The position numbers and the translations under genes were made by a program. Below, piece after piece: positions 17,693 to 26,274 of a DNA stretch of 64,000 bases. The notes under the pieces were generated by a model, which ran no database searches, was not told the DNA's origin, and worked only from the letters and a program-made list of their open reading frames with translations. Each line of letters starts with the position of its first letter. Within the stretch, counting starts at the first letter, position 1. The DNA comes from UBA6136 sp041178325 (GTDB lineage: Bacteria; Pseudomonadota; Gammaproteobacteria; Methylococcales; Methylococcaceae): contig JBEGVN010000027.1 in assembly GCA_041178325.1 (NCBI GenBank), positions 1 through 64,000 of the forward strand, read 5' to 3'.

Positions 17693-19063
17693 ATGGGAGT
17701 TGAGAATAAGCGACGACGGGATGTTATTCGGCTAGCGGTCACCTCGATGGCGAGCCTTGGCTTGATCCCCCTAAATCGGGCCGTTGCATCTATTACCAGC
17801 GCCGATGTCCTAGTCATTGGGGCTGGGATATCGGGGTTGGCAGCAGCTAAAGACCTCGTATCAAGGGGCAAAAAAGTCATTGTTTTAGAGGCCCAGCACA
17901 TAATCGGTGGAAGAATTCTGACCGATCGCTCGCTTGGAACGGCGATCGATCTGGGGGCTTCCTGGATCCATGGGGTAAATCAAAATCCACTTTCCTCGAT
18001 CGCTGCTTCACTCAACCTCAAAACCTCTCGATCGGACTATGACGCTATCCAGCGGTATGACTTTGATGGGCGGAAAGTTACAGAGGCTGAAGGCAGAGGA
18101 CTTGATGCCCGCTTCGATGATTTATTATCCGGAATCACTGAACTTCAAAAGACGGCAAGTATCAACCGTTCCCTCGGTGTGTCGATTGATGAAATTCTGC
18201 AGACCAAAAAATATTCGGGCTTTGATCAGCGCGGAATTCGCTATTCAATCAATACTGAGATCGAGCATGAGTATGCGGCTGATGTGGACGACATGTCTCT
18301 TAAGTTTTGGGATCAGGATGATTCCTTTTCAGGGGGTGACGTTTTTATCTCTCAGGGATTCGATTTAATCACTGATTTCCTGGCAAAAGACCTCGATATA
18401 CGAACTTCAACCGTTGTTCAGGAAATTGAATACAGGGGAAGCACAGTCAATGTGAAAACATTGACCGATGTCTTTACGGCACGGCAGGTCATCGTTACTT
18501 TGCCCTTGGGTGTCCTGAAGGCTGGTGGAGTCAAGTTTTCCCCCCCATTACCCGCATCACATTTGGGTGCAATCAACCGGATAGGTATGGGCCTCCTGAA
18601 TAAACTGTATCTTCGGTTTCCCAGAAACTTTTGGGGAACCAGTGATCAGCTCATAGGGTATCTGGGGCATGATAGTGGTCATTGGGCTGAATGGTACGAC
18701 TTTCAACGGGTGACCCAGGAGCCGATTCTTCTTGGATTTAATGCGGCTTCATTCGCATCAACGCTTGAAGGTTATTCTGACGAACAAACAGTAGCGAGTG
18801 CTATGAAGGTTCTAAGAACGATTTTCGGCGCATCAATTCCCGAACCCTTGGGATACCGATTAACGCGTTGGGGCCAAAATCCTTGGAGTTTGGGTTCCTA
18901 TTCTTATTTGGGTGTGGGTGCAAGCCCCCGGGACTGTGATGTTTTATCGCGGCCAGTACGTTCAAAGCTTTTTTTCGCAGGTGAACATGCAAATAAATCC
19001 TACATTGGGACAGCGCATGGCGCCTATCTCTCTGGTTTAAAGGCGAGTCGGTTGATCAGGTAA
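17693..19063 (+). CDS. Exported flavin-containing amine oxidase
   Basis: 456 residues. The N-terminus (KRRRDVIRLAVTSMASLGL, residues 6-24) looks like a twin-arginine signal peptide, which would export a folded FAD protein. The FAD dinucleotide-binding motif is LVIGAGISGLAAAKDL near residue 40, followed by GGRILT, DLGASWIHG (residue 92) and a C-terminal FAGEHANKSYIGTAHGAYLSG block typical of monoamine/polyamine oxidases. The reaction would be oxidative deamination of an amine or polyamine in the periplasm; the substrate is unknown. No good Shine-Dalgarno site is seen. It is followed by another exported-protein gene. Confidence 0.85.
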   Translation: MGVENKRRRDVIRLAVTSMASLGLIPLNRAVASITSADVLVIGAGISGLAAAKDLVSRGKKVIVLEAQHIIGGRILTDRSLGTAIDLGASWIHGVNQNPLSSIAASLNLKTSRSDYDAIQRYDFDGRKVTEAEGRGLDARFDDLLSGITELQKTASINRSLGVSIDEILQTKKYSGFDQRGIRYSINTEIEHEYAADVDDMSLKFWDQDDSFSGGDVFISQGFDLITDFLAKDLDIRTSTVVQEIEYRGSTVNVKTLTDVFTARQVIVTLPLGVLKAGGVKFSPPLPASHLGAINRIGMGLLNKLYLRFPRNFWGTSDQLIGYLGHDSGHWAEWYDFQRVTQEPILLGFNAASFASTLEGYSDEQTVASAMKVLRTIFGASIPEPLGYRLTRWGQNPWSLGSYSYLGVGASPRDCDVLSRPVRSKLFFAGEHANKSYIGTAHGAYLSGLKASRLIR

Positions 19064-19099
19064 GTCGAATTGGGGTTCTTTCACACGCTGGGATGCCTT

Positions 19100-20491
19100 A
19101 TGGAAAGACTTTATTCATCACTTTTTGTCCTCGCGACTACGCTCACGCTGGGACTTAACGTCTGTCTTGGGGCATCAAATGGCTGTAACCAAAGTCGCGT
19201 GGATGGGACTTCCATACCTAGTACGGCATTTACTATCCGGCCCGGCAATAGCATCACGCCCTTCTATCAATGGAACAATAACGGCGGATATTGTGGAGAG
19301 GTCTCTCTGATTCAAGCCGGCATGAACCAGGGACAATGGTTGTCGCAATACCAAGCCCGACTCGTCTGTGGAACGGGGTTGTCACAATCAGGACCTGACG
19401 GCTGGTGTGCCAGGCACAATTCAAAACCTAACTACAATGCCCAGATTCTTTTAGAGCCCGCCGGCAAGGGTACTTCTGGTCGTCGTCCCTTCGCTAGTGC
19501 GCAAACCTGTCTTTCAAATGCGCGACTGGTCAGCACGGCTTACCCCGCATTATCGGGCTACAGAAAGCCAAACATGGGGGTTTCAGGGTTTCAAGACTAT
19601 CTGATGTGGATAAAGGCCGAACTGATTGCGGGACACCAAGTCACCATGGGTGTTCTTATGGCAGATGGAGATGATGCGCAGTACGACCACATTGTGACTG
19701 TGACCGGAATTGGAACAAACCACGCGATCAACGATGCATCCTATTTCGGGGATGACGTATTAATCTTCGATGATCATGGTCTATACACACTTCAAGGTAA
19801 CGAGGCCGGGGCTAACCCAGCCATTCCGCCGGGAGCGGGTGAGGACGATTTGGGTTGCACGCCCTATATTTTTGGGTACACGTTTGACAGTTTGGCAGCC
19901 ACAAGAAAAAAGGCTAATGCACCAAATTCGCAGGCTTATTCCATCCTGATTCCAGGTGCAAAGCCGACTTATACCTTTGCCGGTGGGGATGGCTATAAGA
20001 CCACAACACGAATCACCGGTCACAACTATGCTTTGTCAGTCTCGGGCGCAGAGGATCACTCCATGGGGGGATCATGGCTTGTTCCCATTCGGCTGAGTAT
20101 TCCAACAGCAACGGCAACAAACGGGATTCCTAATCCGCGTGATCCCGTGGCGGGTTGGCAATATGAAAATGCAATGATTGGTCAAAGTGAAACAGGAAAT
20201 GGCTGCACAAATGCCTTACCGAGATTCGCAATGAGTCCTCTTACACTTCAGGTCGAACTCTCCGGTTTGACCCCTGGGGTGAACTACAACCTCTATGAGT
20301 ATGATCTTACTGGCCGTTCGGATAGTGGATCATCAGCCCTAAATGTGCCGACCGAAAATTTCAATGCCAATGCATCGCTGGCTTCTGTCGTTACCCGATT
20401 TACTGCTAAGACTGCAAGCTATGCGAAGACTGTCACCCGTGGCTCGGACCAAATCATCGTGTTTAGAGCTGTTCCAGAATCGGCGCCATAA
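19100..20491 (+). CDS. Secreted papain-like (C39-like) cysteine-peptidase-fold protein
   Basis: 463 residues from the ATG at 19100; an ATG at 19070 is also in frame. The signal peptide covers about residues 1-26. The start of the mature part has NNNGGYCGEVSLIQAGM, a Gln/Gly-Cys-Gly context like the nucleophile of papain/C39-type peptidases. A His follows in QYDHIVTVTGI and an Asp in IFDDHGLY, which could complete a triad. Cysteines are frequent (NGCNQS, LVCGTG, DGWCAR, QTCLS, LGCTP), suggesting disulfides. The C-terminal ~150 residues are beta-rich. Peptidase activity is inferred from the motif only. It follows the amine oxidase gene by a few dozen bases, and they may function together outside the cytoplasm. 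Confidence 0.6.
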   Translation: MERLYSSLFVLATTLTLGLNVCLGASNGCNQSRVDGTSIPSTAFTIRPGNSITPFYQWNNNGGYCGEVSLIQAGMNQGQWLSQYQARLVCGTGLSQSGPDGWCARHNSKPNYNAQILLEPAGKGTSGRRPFASAQTCLSNARLVSTAYPALSGYRKPNMGVSGFQDYLMWIKAELIAGHQVTMGVLMADGDDAQYDHIVTVTGIGTNHAINDASYFGDDVLIFDDHGLYTLQGNEAGANPAIPPGAGEDDLGCTPYIFGYTFDSLAATRKKANAPNSQAYSILIPGAKPTYTFAGGDGYKTTTRITGHNYALSVSGAEDHSMGGSWLVPIRLSIPTATATNGIPNPRDPVAGWQYENAMIGQSETGNGCTNALPRFAMSPLTLQVELSGLTPGVNYNLYEYDLTGRSDSGSSALNVPTENFNANASLASVVTRFTAKTASYAKTVTRGSDQIIVFRAVPESAP

Positions 20492-20675
20492 AATTGGAAT
20501 TCCACGCTGTTTAAATCTCTCCTTCCATGCCCCCTTATTACGGAGAGGAACTCCCTCGGTAGATCCGCTTCCTCCGGCAGAGCACGGTAGAATGTTTTGA
20601 AATCTTCGAGGCCATTGGGTGGAGTTCTCAGGGCCGATTCAGAAATGTTTTTGACTATCTACGTGGAATCAACTG

Positions 20676-21242
20676 ATGGGAATCAAATCGGATCGATGGA
20701 TCCGCCAGATGGCGGAAGAAAAGGACATGATCTCTCCTTTTGAGCCGGGGCAGGTCAGGCGGGATGGTGAGAGCCGAATGATTTCCTATGGCACATCCAG
20801 TTATGGTTACGATGTGCGCTGCTCCAATGAATTCAAAATCTTCACAAACATCAATTCAGCGATTGTCGACCCAAAACAGTTTGATCAAAGCAGTTTTGTT
20901 GATGTACAGCAGGATGTTTGCATCATTCCACCTAATTCCTTTGCCCTCGCGCGGACTGTAGAGTTCTTTAAAATCCCACGAGATGTGCTCGTGATCTGTC
21001 TTGGAAAAAGTACTTACGCGCGCTGTGGAATCATCGTCAATGTGACGCCACTTGAACCTGAATGGGAGGGGCACGTTACATTGGAATTTTCCAATACCAC
21101 CCCGTTGCCAGCCAAAATCTACGCCAACGAAGGTGTGGCGCAGATGCTTTTCATCGGTGCTGATGAAGTCTGCGAAACCTCCTACCGTGATCGTGGCGGT
21201 AAATATCAAGGTCAGGTGGGTGTTACCCTGCCGAAAGCTTAA
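20676..21242 (+). CDS. dcd: dCTP deaminase
   Basis: 188 residues. Dcd converts dCTP to dUTP to supply dTMP synthesis. It matches the proteobacterial family throughout: GIKSDRWIRQMAEE at the start, SYGYDVRC near residue 45, and the catalytic region CGIIVNVTPLEPEWEGHVTLE (quoted in part) with its Glu near residue 138. The upstream 184 bp hold no visible gene. hemL follows 17 bp later. Confidence 0.96.
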   Translation: MGIKSDRWIRQMAEEKDMISPFEPGQVRRDGESRMISYGTSSYGYDVRCSNEFKIFTNINSAIVDPKQFDQSSFVDVQQDVCIIPPNSFALARTVEFFKIPRDVLVICLGKSTYARCGIIVNVTPLEPEWEGHVTLEFSNTTPLPAKIYANEGVAQMLFIGADEVCETSYRDRGGKYQGQVGVTLPKA

Positions 21243-21259
21243 GCGCTTTTGAGAGTCAT

Positions 21260-22537
21260 ATGTCGAATCAAGAACTGTTTCAACGTGCCCAAAGGGTCAT
21301 CCCCGGCGGAGTTAATTCACCTGTTCGCGCTTTCAAGGGTGTGGGTGGAACGCCAATTTTTTTCAAAAAAGCAAAGGGTCCCTATGTCTGGGCGGATGAC
21401 GGTACGTCATACATTGATTACGTCGGCTCATGGGGGCCCATGGTTTTAGGTCATGCCCATCCTGAAGTCCTCAAAGCAGTGCATGAGGCCGTTGATGAGG
21501 GGTTGAGTTTTGGGGCGCCAACGGTCCGTGAAACCCTGATGGCCGAAAAAGTCCTGGAGCTCTTGCCCTCCATGGATATGGTCCGCATGGTGAGCTCAGG
21601 GACTGAGGCAACTATGAGTGCCATCCGACTCGCCAGAGGTTTTACTGGCCGTGACGTGATCGTCAAGTTTGAGGGCTGTTATCACGGTCATTCCGATTCC
21701 CTGCTGGTCAAAGCCGGTTCGGGTGCTTTGACGCTTGGTATACCGAGCTCCCCAGGGGTTCCCGAGGGGCTTGCCCGACACACCATCACCTTGACCTATA
21801 ACGATGCAGATCAGGTTCGTCGTCTGTTCGCCTCAGAAGGTCCCCGCATCGCCTGTGTGATCGTTGAACCTGTGGCAGGCAATATGAATTGCGTTCCTCC
21901 GATTTCTGGTTTTTTGGAAACGTTGCGGGAGGTCTGTGATGCCTCGGGTGCCGTGCTGATTTTTGATGAAGTCATGACGGGTTTTAGGGTCTCACTGGGG
22001 GGTGCACAAGGTCACTATGGTGTACGGCCTGACCTGACCACCTTGGGCAAGGTCATTGGAGGAGGAATGCCGGTGGGCGCTTTTGGTGGTCGCGCTGAGA
22101 TCATGGCGCACCTTGCGCCCTTGGGACCTGTGTATCAGGCAGGCACCCTTTCCGGTAACCCGGTGGCGATGGCTGCGGGACTCAAAACTCTGGAATTGAT
22201 TGAGGGTGCTGGATTTTTCGAGATTCTTTCCGCAAAAACGGAAGCGCTGATGACGGGCCTCAAAGACCTAGCCCGCTCTGCCAGAATTCCCTTTACAACC
22301 AATTGCGTTGGCGGGATGTTCGGCCTTTTCTTTACGGACCGCCCTAATGTTCACTCCTTCCAGGACGTGATGGCTTGTGACACGGCCCGCTTCAACCAGT
22401 TCTTTCACGGTATGTTGGGGGAGGGGGTTTATCTCGCACCTTCCGCATTTGAAGCCGGATTCGTATCATCGGCTCACGATGAGGTTGTCATTGAAAAGAC
22501 ACTCGTTGCAGCCGAAAAGGTATTCAAGACACTCTGA
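21260..22537 (+). CDS. hemL: Glutamate-1-semialdehyde 2,1-aminomutase
   Basis: 425 residues. HemL makes 5-aminolevulinate from glutamate-1-semialdehyde, the C5 route of tetrapyrrole synthesis. Motifs are VIPGGVNSPVRAF, YVGSWGPMVLGHAHP, the serine-rich MVSSGTEATMSAIRLAR, FEGCYHGHSD, FDEVMTGFRV, and the PLP lysine in TTLGKVIGGGMPVGAFGG near residue 266. It supplies precursors for the heme used by the octaheme cytochrome and for the siroheme made by cysG elsewhere in this window. Confidence 0.97.
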   Translation: MSNQELFQRAQRVIPGGVNSPVRAFKGVGGTPIFFKKAKGPYVWADDGTSYIDYVGSWGPMVLGHAHPEVLKAVHEAVDEGLSFGAPTVRETLMAEKVLELLPSMDMVRMVSSGTEATMSAIRLARGFTGRDVIVKFEGCYHGHSDSLLVKAGSGALTLGIPSSPGVPEGLARHTITLTYNDADQVRRLFASEGPRIACVIVEPVAGNMNCVPPISGFLETLREVCDASGAVLIFDEVMTGFRVSLGGAQGHYGVRPDLTTLGKVIGGGMPVGAFGGRAEIMAHLAPLGPVYQAGTLSGNPVAMAAGLKTLELIEGAGFFEILSAKTEALMTGLKDLARSARIPFTTNCVGGMFGLFFTDRPNVHSFQDVMACDTARFNQFFHGMLGEGVYLAPSAFEAGFVSSAHDEVVIEKTLVAAEKVFKTL

Positions 22538-22550
22538 GATCTGTGACCGA

Positions 22551-23387
22551 CTAATCACCGGCCACAGACGAAACTTCAACGGGGTATCCTTCAATTTGAA
22601 GAGGGATCTCCTCAACCGCTTCATTTCGGATTACCGCAAGTCCTGCACCGCCTCCCCCCGGCATTAGACTCCAGGAAAAAAGCTCTCCTACGGGTTCTTC
22701 AGATGATGAAGCTTTGACAGGACTGCCAGACTCTGGATGAATGTTGTCATCGCATGCGAGGCGGTGAAGCGTTCGTTTGACCTTGCCCAGAAACTGGGTC
22801 CGCGTGACAATTTCTTGGCCGGTATAGCATCCCTTATCGAAACTGAGACCACCCAGGACATCCATGGAGAGCATGTGCGGAATGAATCGTTCACGGGTCT
22901 TTTCGGAAACTAACGGAATACCGGCCTGGATCAGTGAGAGTTGGAAGGCTTCCCCATGAAGGAAATGGGCATCCGAAGGAAGCAATGCCGAGTTGGCTGC
23001 CACCAGGTTGAGCCCCATCGGCCCTTCAATTTTCCACGCACATGAGAGGTCAGCCTGATTCCCCTTGATGAGCCAAAGCGGACTTGCATCGGACTCATCG
23101 TTGATGACCACCTTGGCTCTCAGCGCATACATCTTGAGTCGCTTGATCACCAGGGCGATTAAATCGCGGCTGATGACCAGTCGAAAACCCTCTTCCATTC
23201 GTTGAAACCATCCATTCGCAATCACCCGGCCTTGGGCATTGCAGAATGCGCCAAAAACGCAATGATCAACGCCCAACCTGCGAAGGTCAGGTGTCGACTG
23301 CCCCTGAAGGAACGATTGGGCGTCATCGCCTATAACGGAAATGACGCCCAGAGGGTTGGCTGAGATAATAGTGAGCTGATTGGGCAT
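22551..23387 (-). CDS. ygfZ: Folate-binding Fe-S cluster repair protein YgfZ
   Basis: 278 residues. YgfZ uses a tetrahydrofolate-binding GcvT-like fold to help maintain certain Fe-S enzymes, such as MiaB. The hallmark K-G-C-Y-x-G-Q-E motif is present as DKGCYTGQEIVTRTQF near residue 180. It is convergent with hemL (13 bp apart) and lies 3 bp downstream of htpX on the same strand. Confidence 0.9.
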   Translation of the reverse strand: MPNQLTIISANPLGVISVIGDDAQSFLQGQSTPDLRRLGVDHCVFGAFCNAQGRVIANGWFQRMEEGFRLVISRDLIALVIKRLKMYALRAKVVINDESDASPLWLIKGNQADLSCAWKIEGPMGLNLVAANSALLPSDAHFLHGEAFQLSLIQAGIPLVSEKTRERFIPHMLSMDVLGGLSFDKGCYTGQEIVTRTQFLGKVKRTLHRLACDDNIHPESGSPVKASSSEEPVGELFSWSLMPGGGGAGLAVIRNEAVEEIPLQIEGYPVEVSSVAGD

Positions 23388-23390
23388 GTC

Positions 23391-24284
23391 TTATCGCATG
23401 GCCTCAAGTGCACGGATTCGCTCTTCAAGGGGAGGATGGCTCAGGAAGAGTTGTGAAAGTCCTCCACCCACTCCGCCACTGATGCCGAAAGCCGCTAGTT
23501 CGCCTGGAAGATCGTGTGGCTCATGTGCACGCTGGAGTGCGCGAAGGGCATTGATCATCCCTTGGGCTCCGGCAAGTTTTGCTCCGCCTTCATCTGCACG
23601 GTATTCGCGCCAGCGAGAGAACGCCATGACGATCATTGTCGCCAGGATCGAAAGAACGATCTGCGCAATCATTTGGGTGATGTAGTAAGCCGGTCCTACG
23701 CCACCCCGATCATCATCGCCTGATCTGAAGAGGGCGCGATCTACGAAATAGCCTGCAATCGTCGCAAGGAAGTAAACAAAGGTGTTGACCACGCCCTGCA
23801 GGAGACCCATGGTTACCATGTCGCCGTTCGCAACATGACTCATCTCATGACCGAGAACGGCCTCAACCTCTTCAGGGCGCATCCTTTCGAGAAGACCCGT
23901 GCTCACGGCGACCAAGGCATTATCCCGGCTCATACCCGTTGCAAAAGCATTAGGTTCGGCTGCGTCAAACATCCCTACCTCGGGCATTCCGATGCCAAGG
24001 ATCTTCGCTTGTTTTGCCACTGTGTCGACTAGCCACGATTCGGTTTGATTGCGGGGTGACTCAATGACATAGACCCCCATCGATTGCTTGGCCATCCATT
24101 TCGACATCATGAGTGAAATGAATGAACCACTCATGCCAATCACGGCAGATGAGATCAATAGATTGTCCAGCCGGATGGGGATGCCCTGACTCGAAAAGTA
24201 GTGACCCAATCCAAAAAGGTGAAAAAGGACACTCACGAGAAGCAGGACGGCTGCATTGGTTAGCAGAAATAGGAAAATACGCAT
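23391..24284 (-). CDS. htpX: Inner-membrane zinc metalloprotease HtpX
   Basis: 297 residues from the ATG at 24284, giving the usual MRIFLFLLTN start. HtpX is an M48 protease that degrades misfolded inner-membrane proteins together with FtsH. Two N-terminal helices (residues about 4-24 and 36-56) precede the zinc motif VLGHEMSHVANGD (about residue 139). Two more hydrophobic segments follow, then the third zinc ligand in RWREYRADEGGAKL. It ends SHPPLEERIRAL as in the family. Divergent from the next gene across 62 bp. Confidence 0.95.
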   Translation of the reverse strand: MRIFLFLLTNAAVLLLVSVLFHLFGLGHYFSSQGIPIRLDNLLISSAVIGMSGSFISLMMSKWMAKQSMGVYVIESPRNQTESWLVDTVAKQAKILGIGMPEVGMFDAAEPNAFATGMSRDNALVAVSTGLLERMRPEEVEAVLGHEMSHVANGDMVTMGLLQGVVNTFVYFLATIAGYFVDRALFRSGDDDRGGVGPAYYITQMIAQIVLSILATMIVMAFSRWREYRADEGGAKLAGAQGMINALRALQRAHEPHDLPGELAAFGISGGVGGGLSQLFLSHPPLEERIRALEAMR

Positions 24285-24346
24285 GGGACGAATCCTCAAT
24301 AAAATATCCAGATACCATAATGGGGTCACCCCAAGGAAAATCAAGA

Positions 24347-25534
24347 ATGCTCCCACTCGAACCTGACCGCTTTTTTGATGTTCTTAGCCGGTTCTTTGAA
24401 CGCTCACTAGGTCTTTTGATGGCGACGGCGATTCTGACAGGCTGCGTAAAGGCTACCGCGTCACTGAAACCCGGAGATGCTGTTTCTGAAATCCACGTTC
24501 CTGAAGGCTTTAAAGTTTCTGTGTTTGCAGGTCCGCTTGAAGATGCACGCTCCATGGCCCTGGGGGATGATGGCACGATTTATATTGGTTCGCGTGATGC
24601 CGGCAATGTCTACGCCGTCCGAGATATCAATGCCGATGGGATAGCCGACGAATCCCGCGTCTTGGTCAAAGATATGATTTTCCCGAATGGTCTCGCATTC
24701 CTTCGCGGGGATCTCTACATCGCCGATATGACCGGCATTCGACGTGTGCCTGCCGCTCAACTTCACGCAACGACACCGGTCGTACCTTTGACGGTTTTTG
24801 AGGGATTTCCTGCCAAAAAGCATCATGGATGGAAGTATCTTAAGGCTGGTCCAGACGGCAAGCTTTACCTTGCGGTTGGGGTACCTTGCAATATTTGTCA
24901 GCCGGAAGGCCCCTATGAGGGGCGCTTGCTGCGTATGGATCCATCCGATCCAAAACCTGAAGTTCTGGCGGAAGGGCTCAGAAATAGTGTGGGTCTGACC
25001 TTCGGTAATCAAGGCGACCTTTGGTTGACTGATAATGGGCGCGATTGGTTGGGCGATACCCTTCCGCCGGATGAGCTAAACCACTGGGTTAAAGCCGGAA
25101 CGCATTATGGCTATCCTGAATGTTATGGGGCAAAGGGGATAGACCCGGATTTTGGGCGTGAGGGTCTTTGTCAGCAGAGAACGCCGCCGGCTTGGGAATT
25201 TCCTGCGCATATGGCTCCCCTTGGGCTGCTTTTCTATCAGGGCACAGCGTTTCCCGAGTCCTATCGCCACCAGTTGCTGGTTGCGCAGCATGGATCCTGG
25301 AACCGGTCGGCTCCGCATGGTTATCGGGTGGTCATGCTCAAGTACAAGAAGGGCCTTCCGGTCTCTGAACAGGTTTTTGCAGAGGGATGGCTTAAATCGG
25401 ATGGTACGGTAATTGGCCGCCCCGTGGATCTGCTCGAACTCAAAGATGGTTCACTTCTGGTATCCGATGATTATTCGGGACTCATTTATCGAATCAGTGT
25501 CTCTTCTTCCCATTCAAATGACGCGGCACCATGA
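24347..25534 (+). CDS. Glucose/sorbosone dehydrogenase-like beta-propeller lipoprotein
   Basis: 395 residues from the ATG at 24347, preceded by AAGGA at 8-9 bases. A lipobox (ATAILTGC, Cys near residue 33) marks it as a lipoprotein. The rest is a six-bladed beta-propeller of the PQQ-type soluble glucose/L-sorbosone dehydrogenase family: ARSMALGDDGTIYIGSR, FPNGLAFLRGDLYIAD, KKHHGWKYLKAGPDGKLY, GLRNSVGLTF, LWLTDNGRD, APLGLLFYQG, QHGSWNRS and LVSDDYSGLIYRI. It may oxidise a sugar in the periplasm, although many members have no proven activity. The methyltransferase gene overlaps its stop by 4 bases. Confidence 0.85.
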   Translation: MLPLEPDRFFDVLSRFFERSLGLLMATAILTGCVKATASLKPGDAVSEIHVPEGFKVSVFAGPLEDARSMALGDDGTIYIGSRDAGNVYAVRDINADGIADESRVLVKDMIFPNGLAFLRGDLYIADMTGIRRVPAAQLHATTPVVPLTVFEGFPAKKHHGWKYLKAGPDGKLYLAVGVPCNICQPEGPYEGRLLRMDPSDPKPEVLAEGLRNSVGLTFGNQGDLWLTDNGRDWLGDTLPPDELNHWVKAGTHYGYPECYGAKGIDPDFGREGLCQQRTPPAWEFPAHMAPLGLLFYQGTAFPESYRHQLLVAQHGSWNRSAPHGYRVVMLKYKKGLPVSEQVFAEGWLKSDGTVIGRPVDLLELKDGSLLVSDDYSGLIYRISVSSSHSNDAAP

Positions 25535-26274
25535 CAACGCAAATCAAGGCAGAACATCAATTCAAAGGGGCCTTCGCCGAGGAGTATGCCTTTCTTCAGT
25601 TGATTTGCCCCGCAGTGACCGAATGTGCCAGACGATCTTCAAAAGCATTGGCAGAGCTTCCGGCAAGGCCTGACGGATCGATCCTTCGGGGTCTTGAAAT
25701 TGGATGTGGAAGCGGGCTTTCAACCCGGGTTTTTCTGGATGCGCGCAGCGATCTTACACTGGAGGCCATCGACCTCGCCCCAACCATGCTGGATCAGGCG
25801 CGCACTAATCTTGCGCACGATGTGGCTTCTGGTCGGCTAACGCTTGAATTGGCCGATGCTCTCTCATTTCTAGAAAAAATCCCCTCGGACTCCCTTGATC
25901 TTGTGATCAGTAACTATGCGATCCACAACTTCCTCGAAGGTTATCGAGCTAAGGTCATTCAGGAGGTGATTCGTGTGATGAAGCCAGGCGCATACTTTAT
26001 CAACGGTGATCGTTATGGCATGGATGATCCTGAACAGCATCTCAGGGCACTCCAGGATGAGGTTCGGGGTTATTTTCGTGTTTTTAAGGCGATCAATCGA
26101 TGGGATCTTCTGGAAGACTGGGTCATTCATGTCCTGAGTGACGAGTCTTTGGATCATGTGATGCGCTTGACGCCAAGCCTTGATTGGATGCGGGCCACTG
26201 GATTCGTTGCAATTGAAATACTCCACCGGGAAACGGTGAATACGAACCTCATTGCACGAAAGGCTCCCACGTGA
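25531..26274 (+). CDS. SAM-dependent class I methyltransferase
   Basis: 247 residues. Motif I is LEIGCGSGLSTRVFLD near residue 54. IDLAPTMLDQAR gives the acidic ribose-binding strand, and LDLVISNYAIHNF fits motif IV. The substrate is unknown. Genes on both sides overlap (4 bases at each end), placing it between the propeller lipoprotein and radA in one run. Confidence 0.85.
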   Translation: MTTQIKAEHQFKGAFAEEYAFLQLICPAVTECARRSSKALAELPARPDGSILRGLEIGCGSGLSTRVFLDARSDLTLEAIDLAPTMLDQARTNLAHDVASGRLTLELADALSFLEKIPSDSLDLVISNYAIHNFLEGYRAKVIQEVIRVMKPGAYFINGDRYGMDDPEQHLRALQDEVRGYFRVFKAINRWDLLEDWVIHVLSDESLDHVMRLTPSLDWMRATGFVAIEILHRETVNTNLIARKAPT

